Below, piece after piece: positions 7,316-14,543 of a stretch of DNA of 18,829 nucleotides (within the stretch, counting starts at the first letter, position 1; every line of letters begins with the position of its first letter). Below the pieces are notes generated by a model, which was not told where the DNA came from, searched no databases, and worked only from the letters and a program-made list of their open reading frames with translations. The DNA is taken from the NCBI GenBank assembly GCA_964632945.1, contig CAZWCX010000133.1:1-18829 (forward strand), given 5' to 3'. The DNA comes from CAZWCX01 sp964632945 (lineage in GTDB: Bacteria; Planctomycetota; MHYJ01; WSZJ01; CAZWCX01). Position numbers and translations under genes: made by a program.

Positions 7316-8485
7316 ATGGGACACACCTACGGGGTTCTCGGGGCCGGCCGGCAAGGACTTGCGGCGGCGTTCGATCTGGCTCGATTCGGCGGGGCGGATC
7401 GCGTCGAGTTGGCCGATGTCTCGGAGGCGGCCGCGCGGGACGGGGCGGCGCGCGTCAATACGCTGCTCGGATCCGACCGTGTCGGCTGGTCGCGGGTCGG
7501 TGCCGGCGATCCACGCGCCTTGCGGGAGTGGCTGGAGGGGATCGATAGCTTCCTGAGCGCGGTTCCGTATCCGTTCAACCCGGCGGTGGCGCGCGCGGCC
7601 ATCGATGCCAAGGCCTGCATGGCCGACCTGGGCGGAAACACGGCGGTGGTCTTCGAGCAACTCGACATGGACCCGCTCGTCCGCCTGGCGGGAGTGCGGA
7701 TCGTTCCGGACTGCGGATTGGCTCCGGGGCTGGCCCAGATGCTCGCCGTACACGGAATGCGGCAGCTCGACCTTTGCAAGTCCGTGCACGTGCGTTGCGG
7801 CGGACTGCCCCGGCATCCGGAACCGCCCCTGGGCTACGCCCTGCTGTTCCACATCGGCGGCCTGGTCAATGAATACAGCGGCAAGGCGGTGTACCTGCGC
7901 GGCGGCAAGATTGTCGAGGTCGACACGCTCACCGAGTTGGAAGAATTGGAGTTCCCCGCGCCGGTGGGAAAGGCCGAGGCATTTGTGACCTCCGGCGGCA
8001 CTTCCACGTGCCCCTACACCTTCGAGGGGAAGCTCGACGTGTACGACTACAAGACGGTGAGGTATCCGGGGCACTGCCGGCCGGTCTCGGTGATGCGGGA
8101 TCTAGGGCTCTTCAACACCGAGCCGATCGAGATCGACGGGGTCAAGATCGCGCCCCGCAGGGTTTTCGAGGCGGTTGCTTCCCGCGCCCTGACCCGCGCC
8201 GAAGTGGACGACGTCGTCGTCCTGCGGGTCACCTGCCGCGGCACGAAAGACGGGAAGAACGCCGACTACACTATGGACCTGATGGACTTCAAGGACCCGG
8301 TCACCGGCTTCACGGCGATGGAGCGCACGACCGGATTCCCCGCCGCCATGGTCGTGGCGGCGCTTCCGGATCTGCCCCTGCCCCCGGGCGCCCACCGACT
8401 CGAGCAGGTTCCCTTCGGTCCGGGACTCCTCGACGATCTCCGCAAGCGCGGACTGAAGCTCGAGGATCACCTGCTCTCGTATTGA
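7316..8485 (+). CDS. saccharopine dehydrogenase-family protein (lysine 6-dehydrogenase-like)
   Basis: This is a predicted cytosolic NAD(P)-dependent oxidoreductase of amino-acid metabolism. The 389-residue product opens with a Rossmann nucleotide-binding strand and loop, GVLGAGRQG (GxGxxG at 9-14). It continues with SAVPYPFNP, ADLGGNTAVV and PDCGLAPGLA, then the C-terminal substrate domain with GGLP, TSGGTSTCPYTFEGKL, YKTVRYPGH and FTAMERTTGFPAA. These motifs are those I associate with L-lysine dehydrogenase and related saccharopine-dehydrogenase-fold enzymes. The exact substrate cannot be read from sequence. AGGAGG at 7303-7308 lies seven bases before the ATG, a strong ribosome binding site. 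The gene follows the pseudouridine synthase by 27 bases, probably on the same transcript, without an obvious functional link. It converges on the gene at 8517-9920 with only 31 bases between stop codons. Confidence 0.9.
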   Translation: MGHTYGVLGAGRQGLAAAFDLARFGGADRVELADVSEAAARDGAARVNTLLGSDRVGWSRVGAGDPRALREWLEGIDSFLSAVPYPFNPAVARAAIDAKACMADLGGNTAVVFEQLDMDPLVRLAGVRIVPDCGLAPGLAQMLAVHGMRQLDLCKSVHVRCGGLPRHPEPPLGYALLFHIGGLVNEYSGKAVYLRGGKIVEVDTLTELEELEFPAPVGKAEAFVTSGGTSTCPYTFEGKLDVYDYKTVRYPGHCRPVSVMRDLGLFNTEPIEIDGVKIAPRRVFEAVASRALTRAEVDDVVVLRVTCRGTKDGKNADYTMDLMDFKDPVTGFTAMERTTGFPAAMVVAALPDLPLPPGAHRLEQVPFGPGLLDDLRKRGLKLEDHLLSY

Positions 8486-8489
8486 CCCG

Positions 8490-8501
8490 GGGAGCGCTCC
8501 C
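8490..8501. repeat. 12-bp perfect palindrome between convergent genes
   Basis: GGGAGCGCTCCC lies in the 31-base gap between two convergent stop codons. As RNA it would give only a short stem with a tight loop and no T tract. It may act as a weak bidirectional stop, or it may be chance in GC-rich DNA. Confidence 0.3.
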
Positions 8502-8516
8502 GGATTCCGTCCCGCC

Positions 8517-9920
8517 TCAGCGGCCCCTGCCGCTCCGGCCGCTGCCGGATCCGCTGCCGGCGGGGGGTTCGGTTCCCGACGTGCCGGTCCCGGGATCGTT
8601 CGGAGTCGCGCTTCCGGGGCCGACGCCCGTCTTGTCCTCGGGGTTGCTGCCCGAGTCTTGCGGCGGCTCCGGGAAGGCGTCCGGAATCGGGCCCCTGGGC
8701 GTGTCGGTGATGGTGTCGCCGTTGCGCAGCTTCTTCAGGTCGGTGCCTTCCAGAGCGAAGGCTTCCGCCTGGTCCTTGTACGCTTTCTTCACCGCGATGC
8801 GACCGAGGAACTCGTCCCCCCGATAGGCATAGAACTCCTGACCCTCGGCCACGCCGTGATCCTCGCCGATGGAAATGAAGAGCAGATTGATTTTCTCGCT
8901 GACCGCGAGCACCTGCCCGTTGAGTCCGCGCGGCGCGGTGCCGGCGCGGTCCGGGGCGATTCCGGAGCCTCCCGGCGTGCCGCCCGAGGGGTCGCCGACC
9001 CGGCGTTTGCCGGTGAGGATCTCCAGCGAAGCCGTCCGCTCCCGCAGTTCGCGCTCCATCTGGGCCGAGCGCGAGCGCAGTTGCGCCAGTTCCTGTTCCG
9101 CCGTGGCGGCGCGGGCGATCGAGCCCTGGGACTTCTCGCGCAAGTCGCGCGTCTCCTGAAGCGCATTGTTGTACTTCGTCTGGAACTCGTCGATCGACTT
9201 CTGGAGCGTCGTGACCCGCTGCGTGTGGCTGTCGAGCAGGGCCGACTTCTCCTGGTGGTCCAAGCGCAGGGAGTTGTAGCGTTCGGTGATCTCGGCGAGC
9301 TTCGCTTCCTTCGTCACGAGGTCACGGGCGGACGCCACCTTTTCCATGCGGGCGCTTTCCAGTTCCGTGCGGAGGAGGTCGATCGCGGCTTCCTTCTTGA
9401 GCACGAGGTCGTGTTCGGCCCGCAGCGCCCGGTTCAGCTCCTCGACCTGGCGCGAAAGGTAGGAGATCTGCTCGACCAGTTTGTTCAGGGACAGTTGCAT
9501 GGCCTCGAGCTTGGCGCCGGGCTCCGCGGTGAAGACCTCGGCCTTCTCGCCGACCCGCACCACCGAGAGGGTCCCGTCCTCGGTCAGGATCTTGTTCGTC
9601 GGATCCGGAAGGAGTTTTCCGTCCACGAGGAACCCGTACTCGTACGTCTTCCCCTTGCGGAGGGCGATATCCACCTGCCACATCCCGTCGGACAGCTTCT
9701 GCAGCCGGTGGGCGCGCTCGTTCCAGCCGTTGAAGTCGCCGACCAGGCTGACCGACTGGGCCTCGGTACTCTTGAAGGTGAAGCTGCGGATCTCGCGCTG
9801 AATGGCGGAGAGCCCGTCTCCGTCGCCGAACGCAGGGAGCGCGGCGGCCAGCAGGCAGAGCGTCCAGAGAACCCGGACCGACGCCGGCCGGTGGGACCGC
9901 AGGACTCGTCGAGTCCCCAT
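8517..9920 (-). CDS. exported protein with AMPK/CBM48-like domain, coiled coil and C-terminal beta domain
   Basis: The function is unknown. The 467-residue product has an Arg-rich N-terminus followed by a hydrophobic signal segment ending near LPAFG. An early-set domain at about 45-115 contains SVSLVGDFNGWN, MWQVDIAL and YEYGFLVDGKLLPDP, the hallmarks of AMPK-type glycogen-binding/CBM48 domains. A long coiled coil follows at about 130-305. A compact beta-rich domain lies at about 330-410 (GQVLAVSEKINLLFISIG, GQEFYAYRGDEFLGRIAVKK). The tail is disordered and Pro/Gly/Ser-rich, ending in GSGSGSGRSGRGR. I infer a periplasmic or envelope scaffold that could bind polysaccharide. The ATG at 9920 was chosen because GAGGAGG lies six bases upstream. 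An ATG at 9935 lacks this. It lies 144 bases downstream of the isomerase-like gene and may share its transcript. Confidence 0.85.
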   Translation of the reverse strand: MGTRRVLRSHRPASVRVLWTLCLLAAALPAFGDGDGLSAIQREIRSFTFKSTEAQSVSLVGDFNGWNERAHRLQKLSDGMWQVDIALRKGKTYEYGFLVDGKLLPDPTNKILTEDGTLSVVRVGEKAEVFTAEPGAKLEAMQLSLNKLVEQISYLSRQVEELNRALRAEHDLVLKKEAAIDLLRTELESARMEKVASARDLVTKEAKLAEITERYNSLRLDHQEKSALLDSHTQRVTTLQKSIDEFQTKYNNALQETRDLREKSQGSIARAATAEQELAQLRSRSAQMERELRERTASLEILTGKRRVGDPSGGTPGGSGIAPDRAGTAPRGLNGQVLAVSEKINLLFISIGEDHGVAEGQEFYAYRGDEFLGRIAVKKAYKDQAEAFALEGTDLKKLRNGDTITDTPRGPIPDAFPEPPQDSGSNPEDKTGVGPGSATPNDPGTGTSGTEPPAGSGSGSGRSGRGR

Positions 9921-9955
9921 GGTCGACCTCCTCAATTCTTCGTAGTTTGCGATCC

Positions 9956-9982
9956 GGACCTCGCGACGATGGCGCGAGGACC
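9956..9982. repeat. inverted repeat in the gap between the isomerase-like and CBM48-like genes
   Basis: CCTCGCG at 9959-9965 pairs with CGCGAGG at 9973-9979 around a 7-base loop. The stem extends by two outer pairs after one A-A mismatch. It lies in the 144-base gap upstream of the minus-strand start at 9920. There is no T tract, so it could be an attenuator, an mRNA stability element or an operator. No promoter is evident in this gap. Confidence 0.4.
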
Positions 9983-10064
9983 CGGCCTCCCGGGGGTCCG
10001 TCCGTTCGGATCCCGAATTCGGTGCTCGAGACCGGCGAACGTCGGGGCGCGGTGAATCGCCGCG

Positions 10065-11069
10065 CTACTCCATGAAAACTTTCAGCACCGCGCACTCGCG
10101 GTCAGGGGCGATTTCGTAGCCTGGCAAGCGGGCGGGGATCAGGACGGTTCGACCCGCGGGCAGGGGGATTTCACCGGTCCCCGGTCCCTCATATCGGATG
10201 CTCGCCGCCCCGGACACGCAAGTCAGCGCGGCGAATCGCAGGCCGTCGGCCTTCTCTACAAGACGTTTTGAGAGCCGCAGGAGTTCAATCGAGAATCCCT
10301 CGCATCGCAACAGGAGATCCCGGCGCAGGGGCGCCGGCCGCAGCCGGACCGGATCGGACCTTCGTACCCCCATCGTTCGCAAATCAAGGCTCGCCAGCGC
10401 CCGATGGAAAGCCGTGGCGTTTCCTCTGCCGCGGGTTCCCCCGGGTCGGCGGACCTCCAGACGCTGCCATTCCCCCCCGCGCAGGGCGACCTCATACACC
10501 GCCATGCCCGGCCCGAGCCCATACAGCGTCCCGGGCGGAAGAAAGACCGATTCACCGGGTCGCGCGGGGAGGGTGTTCAGGTGTTCGAGCAGCGTCCCGT
10601 TTCGGGCCGCCGCCTGCAATTCCTCCTGAGTGGTTCCCGGCAAGATTCCCCGGCGCAGGCGGGCCTGCGGTGCGGCTTGGAGCACGTACCAGGCCGCGAA
10701 GGGGGCCGTGCGCGGGAGCGCGGCCTCCATCGGCGCGTCCAGCGCGGTCCGCAACTCCAGCGGGCCGTCCGATCCAGCCTCGCGCAGGCGGATCTCCAGC
10801 GGGAACTCACGCCCGCAGCGAACCGCAACTGCTGGACCCAGAACGCCTTCCGCGTCACTCCGCAGAATGTCCCGCAGAGACGTCCCCTTGCGCGGGCCTC
10901 CGTCAATCACATGGCCGCCGCTGCGCTCGTGCGACAGCTCCAACGACTCCGCCAGCGGCTCGTGTCCCTTTGCCCGGGGGCGCCGCTTCCCATAGGACTT
11001 TTCGAGCACGGTTCCGCCCCAACCTGCGCGGTGCAGGATGGGTTCGAACGTATACGGGTAGTGGTCCAT
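10065..11069 (-). CDS. class I mannose-6-phosphate isomerase-like protein lacking the metal ligands
   Basis: The fold is recognisable from the N-terminus FEPILHRAGWGGTVLEKSYG, the GGPRKGTSLRDIL segment and AWYVLQAAPQARLRRGI. TQEELQAAARNGTLLEHLNTLPARPGESVFLPPGTLYGLGPGMAVYEVA follows in the same order as family members. Class I isomerases interconvert mannose-6-phosphate and fructose-6-phosphate with a zinc ion held by QVHP, a Glu in KTEcWY, and the His of GT(I/L)HA. Here these places read ELRT, PFAAWY and GTLYGL, so all four ligands appear lost, as does the TYRVYDY segment. The 334-residue product is about the usual length, so this is not a truncation. I infer a non-catalytic or repurposed sugar-phosphate-binding protein. 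The start at 11069 has GGGAG about five bases upstream. The alternative ATG at 11099 falls within the -10 box of the promoter at 11098-11126. Confidence 0.8.
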   Translation of the reverse strand: MDHYPYTFEPILHRAGWGGTVLEKSYGKRRPRAKGHEPLAESLELSHERSGGHVIDGGPRKGTSLRDILRSDAEGVLGPAVAVRCGREFPLEIRLREAGSDGPLELRTALDAPMEAALPRTAPFAAWYVLQAAPQARLRRGILPGTTQEELQAAARNGTLLEHLNTLPARPGESVFLPPGTLYGLGPGMAVYEVALRGGEWQRLEVRRPGGTRGRGNATAFHRALASLDLRTMGVRRSDPVRLRPAPLRRDLLLRCEGFSIELLRLSKRLVEKADGLRFAALTCVSGAASIRYEGPGTGEIPLPAGRTVLIPARLPGYEIAPDRECAVLKVFME

Positions 11070-11097
11070 GCCGCTCCCAAGGGCGCGAAGAGGAAAC

Positions 11098-11126
11098 ATG
11101 ATAGGGCGACCCGAGGGGGGTGTCAA
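11098..11126 (-). promoter_or_regulatory. near-consensus promoter for the isomerase-like gene
   Basis: On the minus strand TTGACA (11126-11121) and TATCAT (11103-11098) are separated by 17 bases, eleven of twelve consensus positions. Transcription would begin near 11091, about 20 bases before the ATG at 11069. This places the earlier ATG at 11099 within the promoter and argues for the shorter protein. Confidence 0.75.
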
Positions 11127-11242
11127 GGGAATGCGCCCGCGGACGGGTCGTCGAGAGGCATGCTCCTTGCGGCGTCGGGAGGGCACGCGGGTCCTTGTCC
11201 GCGTCGGCCGGGGGCGATTACCGGGCGCGCGAATCGGAACCG

Positions 11243-11288
11243 CGGGGGCATGCGTCCCCGGGGAAAGCCCCTCGCGGGAGCCTTTTCC
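11243..11288 (-). terminator. tandem stem-loops downstream of the aminotransferase gene
   Basis: Ten bases past the aminotransferase stop, the minus strand at 11288-11262 can form a stem of about ten pairs: GGAAA with TTTCC, then, after a two-base bulge, GCTCC with GGGGC, around a CGCGA loop. A second stem, CGGGG with CCCCG (11260-11243), follows directly. Neither is followed by a T run, so termination strength is uncertain. Position and tandem layout suggest a transcript end. Confidence 0.45.
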
Positions 11289-11297
11289 GGGCGGGCG

Positions 11298-12395
11298 CTA
11301 ACCCCGGCGTTCCTTGCGCGCGGTACGCAGCGCCTGGCTCAGGTTTTCCAGCCCGCGATAGAACACATCCGGCTCGCCCCCGAAGCTCACCCGGATGAAC
11401 CCCTTGGCCTGGAAGAGATCGCCCGGGGCCACGAGCGTGCCGTGTTTCTCCTTCGCGAGACGGTGAAACTCCCAACTGTCGATGCCGTGCAGGAGACGGA
11501 GGAGCGCGATGTTGCCGCCATCCGGTTCGACCCAGCGGACCTCGGCGTGGGAGTGGACCCAATCCTTGAGGACGTTGAAGTTGGTGCGCAAGGTCTCGAG
11601 TGCGCGTTCCCGCAGCGCCTCGCGTCGTTTCAGGGCGGCCAGGGCGATCCGCTGGCTCGGGTAGGAGGTTTCGCAATAGATGTAGTTTTCGACCCGGTGC
11701 ACGCGGTCGATGACCCGTTCTTCCGCCACGATCCATCCCATGCGTGTGGGGCCGAGGCCGAAGACCTTGGACACGCTGGAGAGGGTGATCATGTTCTCGC
11801 CCAGCGTTGCGGCCGGGACCAGCGGTCGTTCGAAGGCCGCGTCGAGATACACTTCGCTGCAGATGACGTGCGCCCCGGCCTCCTTGGCGATCTGGCGCAC
11901 GGTCTGCAGCTTCTCGGGCTGGGTGGCGACGCCGGAGGGATTGTGCAGGTTGGTGATGACGATCGCACGGGTGTTGCGGCTGATCCGCCGCTCGAGGACC
12001 TCGAGGTCGAGTTGGAATCGCTTTTCGAAGGTTCGTTCGAGCGACTTCACCTCGGCTCCCAGGTGTCGGGCGACGCGCACCAACGGCTCGTAGCAGGGCG
12101 ATTCCACGAGCACTTCCTCGCCGGGGCTGAGGATGGAGCTCAACGAGAGAAAGATGCCGGCGGTCGCGCCGGAAGTCAGGGCGATGTTGGTCGGGCGAAC
12201 CTGGTACTGACGGGCGAGGAGGTCGATCAACTCGGCGTCGTCCTTGTCTCCCGGGGCCGAGAGGGGGATCTGGTCGATCGTCAGTTCGAGGTCTTCGGCG
12301 CGCAGGCGGCGCAGCGCGCTGTTGGCCAGGTCGAAGGGGACATTCCCCATGTTCTCCCGGGCCCAGTCCAGGTACTTGATCGGTTCGTAGTGCAC
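11298..12395 (-). CDS. PLP-dependent class I/II aminotransferase with Ser at the N1-Asp position
   Basis: This is a fold-type-I PLP enzyme of 365 residues. Visible family landmarks are TSGATAGIFLSLSSIL with PGEEVLVESPCYEP (cofactor phosphate and substrate-binding region), NPSG with Asn152, SEVY with Tyr183, SSVSK with the Schiff-base Lys210, GPTRMGW, and FIRVSFGG with the carboxylate-binding Arg. In the aspartate-aminotransferase family the residue three before Tyr is Asp, which contacts the pyridine nitrogen of PLP. Here it is Ser180 (codon AGC). The spacing from Asn152 (28 residues) supports that alignment. The substrate cannot be inferred. The start codon is GTG at 12395, with AGGGAG six bases upstream, and the promoter at 12461-12489 fits it. 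The gene is followed by tandem hairpins and then by the isomerase-like gene with its own promoter, so it is probably monocistronic. Confidence 0.88.
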   Translation of the reverse strand: MHYEPIKYLDWARENMGNVPFDLANSALRRLRAEDLELTIDQIPLSAPGDKDDAELIDLLARQYQVRPTNIALTSGATAGIFLSLSSILSPGEEVLVESPCYEPLVRVARHLGAEVKSLERTFEKRFQLDLEVLERRISRNTRAIVITNLHNPSGVATQPEKLQTVRQIAKEAGAHVICSEVYLDAAFERPLVPAATLGENMITLSSVSKVFGLGPTRMGWIVAEERVIDRVHRVENYIYCETSYPSQRIALAALKRREALRERALETLRTNFNVLKDWVHSHAEVRWVEPDGGNIALLRLLHGIDSWEFHRLAKEKHGTLVAPGDLFQAKGFIRVSFGGEPDVFYRGLENLSQALRTARKERRG

Positions 12396-12460
12396 TCCGG
12401 ACTCCCTGCAAGTTCGGGTTCGCGCGGGGACGGGGAGGCGCGGACCGTCTGCATTGAGGG

Positions 12461-12489
12461 ATTATAGCCCTTTTCAGGGCTGTTTGCAA
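12461..12489 (-). promoter_or_regulatory. promoter for the aminotransferase gene with an inverted repeat in its spacer
   Basis: On the minus strand TTGCAA (12489-12484) and a perfect TATAAT (12466-12461) are 17 bases apart. Within this span AGCCCT at 12466-12471 and AGGGCT at 12476-12481 form a 6-bp inverted repeat with a 4-base centre. The repeat fills most of the spacer and touches the -10 box, a classic operator position. The start GTG lies about 65 bases downstream. Confidence 0.7.
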
Positions 12490-12539
12490 ACCGGGTTCGG
12501 GAGCGTCGGGGGCGAGCGGGGGTGGAGCGCCCCGCCGGT

Positions 12540-14438
12540 TCAGCCGAGCAGCCAGCGCAGCAGGAAGAAGAGGGCGGTGGCGCTGGCAATGGCGGCGGCC
12601 ACGGTGAGGGCGATCTGGCGCGGGGTCAGTGGGAAGCGCCCCGCGACGGCAGCCGCCTGGGGTGGCTCGCCCCGCCCGAGGCGCTGGAGATCCGACAAGA
12701 GCGTGCCGGCGTCGGGATACCGGTCGGCGGGATTCCGGGCGAGGCACTTCATGACCACGGCTTCCACGGCGGGCGGGACGTCGGGTCGGAGACGGTGGAG
12801 CGGGGCGGGCGTTTCGAGTGCGACCTTGTCGAGCAGGGCTTCGAGGGACTCCGCGACGTGGGGTGGGCGCCCGCAGTACATTTCGTACGCGACGGCGCCG
12901 AGGCCATAGACGTCCGAGGCCGGCGTGAGTCGATCGTTTTCGCCGCGCGCCTGTTCGGGGGACATGTACGGGGCGGTGCCCATGAGCACCGGACCGCGCG
13001 CGGCATCTTCATCCGTGGCGGAGCCGACCAGGGCTGCGATGCCGAAGTCGGTGATCTTCAGGCGGCCTGCGGGGTCGATCAGCATGTTGTCGGGTTTCAG
13101 GTCGCGATGGAGCACCGACTGCGCGTGGGCATGTCCCATGCCGGCGGCCATGTCGGTCCACAGGGCCAGGATGCGAGCGGGTTCCTTGCGGATCTCCTCG
13201 AGGCGTTCCCGGAGGGCGGGGCCGTCCACGAATTCGGAGACGATGTACAGGAGCTTGCGTTCCTCGCCGTAGTCGTAGACGCGCGTCAGGTTGGGATGGT
13301 CGAGCTGGCGGGTGGCCACGATCGAGCGGTGGAAGTCGAGGACTTCTGCGGCGGTGGTTTCCTGCGTCAGGATCTTGACCGCGACCGTGCGGCGCATTTG
13401 CCGGTCCCAGGCCTTGTAGACGACGGCGTGGGATCCGGAGCCCAATTCGCCGGTGAGTTCGTACCGGTCGACATGTTCGCGGGCCTGGCCGGAGCCGTCC
13501 CCGGTCGCGGATTCCGCGGGGACGACCGAGGGGACGGGGGGGGCGGCGGTGGACGGGGGGGCGGGCGAAGGGGCGGCCGGATCCGGGGCGGTGGCCTCGG
13601 GTTCGACCGGGGCGAGCTCCATCAATCGACGGCGGGTGCGGGTCGTGTCGCCGGCGATCGGCGGGCGGGCGGCGGAGAGGGTCGGGGCGCCGACCACGGG
13701 GGCGAGTTCCGCCGCCCCGGCTTCGGATTCGTGTGCGGCCGCGCCACGACCGGGGAGCCCGGACGTCCCGTTCGCCTCCCCCGCGTCGCCGGCGGTCCCG
13801 GCGGGGACGGGATCTTCGCCGCGCGACGGCAGCGCCCGATGGGCCGCTTCCCGCTCGGTGCGGGCTGCGGGCGTCCCCCGGATGGTGGTGCCGTGGCGGA
13901 AGGTCTCCTTGGCCGCCTCGGGGCCCGGCACGGTCAGGACCGCGCCGCAGCGCGTGCACGTCACGTTCTGGTTCGGGCGATAGCCGGCCACGTTGTAGCG
14001 GGTGCGGCACTCCCGGCAGAGCATGGTCTTCTTGTCCTGGATTTCCAGGATGACGCGGACGTCCTCCTTCTGAAGGTAGCCGTGTTGAACCATGAGCTCG
14101 CCGAGGTGAACGAAGACTTCCTCTTCGACCTGGGCCTGGATGCGGAGGATCTCGTTCAGTTGCTCCTGGGTGCAGAACCCGTACTCGACGGCGATGCGCC
14201 CGAACAGTTGGTCGCGCTTGCGGATGGTCGAGTGCCGCGCGCGCTCGTCGAGGCGTTTTTCCTGCAGCTTGAGCAGGAGCAGGAGGGTCTGGAAATCGAT
14301 GTAGCCCTTGCGGACCATGACCGCGCCCAGCGGGGTCGAGGGCGTCTTGGCCTGCTCGAGGACGCACTCGTCGAGTTGTTCCTCGGTGAGCTTGCCGAGG
14401 TCGATGGCGATCTGCCCGAGCAGGCTCTTTTCGGCCAT
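12540..14438 (-). CDS. Hanks-type Ser/Thr protein kinase with four N-terminal MshEN/GspE-type motifs and a zinc ribbon
   Basis: This is a membrane-anchored signalling kinase of 632 residues. The first 135 residues hold four copies of a motif with identical internal spacing (LG, then Gly seven later, then Gln fourteen later), at 7-29, 37-59, 79-101 and 112-134. The second residue pair in copy three reads FG. These are the motifs of GspE-N/MshEN domains, which bind cyclic di-GMP in known cases. A four-Cys zinc ribbon follows (141, 144, 161, 164). A disordered Pro/Ala-rich linker covers about 180-320. The kinase domain lies at about 326-590: glycine loop GSGSHAVVYK, Lys355, HRDLKPDN at 444-451, DFG at 464-466, and APYMSPEQA. 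A transmembrane helix lies near 609-630. All catalytic residues are present, so activity is expected. GGAG lies seven bases before the start. It follows the dikinase gene by 105 bases, possibly co-transcribed. Confidence 0.93.
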   Translation of the reverse strand: MAEKSLLGQIAIDLGKLTEEQLDECVLEQAKTPSTPLGAVMVRKGYIDFQTLLLLLKLQEKRLDERARHSTIRKRDQLFGRIAVEYGFCTQEQLNEILRIQAQVEEEVFVHLGELMVQHGYLQKEDVRVILEIQDKKTMLCRECRTRYNVAGYRPNQNVTCTRCGAVLTVPGPEAAKETFRHGTTIRGTPAARTEREAAHRALPSRGEDPVPAGTAGDAGEANGTSGLPGRGAAAHESEAGAAELAPVVGAPTLSAARPPIAGDTTRTRRRLMELAPVEPEATAPDPAAPSPAPPSTAAPPVPSVVPAESATGDGSGQAREHVDRYELTGELGSGSHAVVYKAWDRQMRRTVAVKILTQETTAAEVLDFHRSIVATRQLDHPNLTRVYDYGEERKLLYIVSEFVDGPALRERLEEIRKEPARILALWTDMAAGMGHAHAQSVLHRDLKPDNMLIDPAGRLKITDFGIAALVGSATDEDAARGPVLMGTAPYMSPEQARGENDRLTPASDVYGLGAVAYEMYCGRPPHVAESLEALLDKVALETPAPLHRLRPDVPPAVEAVVMKCLARNPADRYPDAGTLLSDLQRLGRGEPPQAAAVAGRFPLTPRQIALTVAAAIASATALFFLLRWLLG

Positions 14439-14507
14439 GATCGACTCCGGGTGGCCGTTGCGCGTTGCCGGACCGGCCGGTGGACGCGCGTCATCCCTCG
14501 GTTCCCG

Positions 14508-14534
14508 CCGCCGGCCACCGGAGGCGGCCGGCGG
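14508..14534. repeat. GC-rich hairpin between the dikinase and kinase genes
   Basis: CCGCCGGCC at 14508-14516 pairs perfectly with GGCCGGCGG at 14526-14534 around a 9-base loop. It starts ten bases past the dikinase stop on the minus strand. Without a T tract it could be a weak terminator or a processing/stability element that sets the kinase level below that of the dikinase. Confidence 0.45.
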
Positions 14535-14543
14535 GACTCCCGC

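Noticed and set aside
11070..11186. N-terminal extension of the isomerase-like protein (starts at 11186 or 11099)
   Set aside because: The promoter at 11098-11126 overlaps the 11099 ATG, and the family N-terminus begins at the 11069 ATG.
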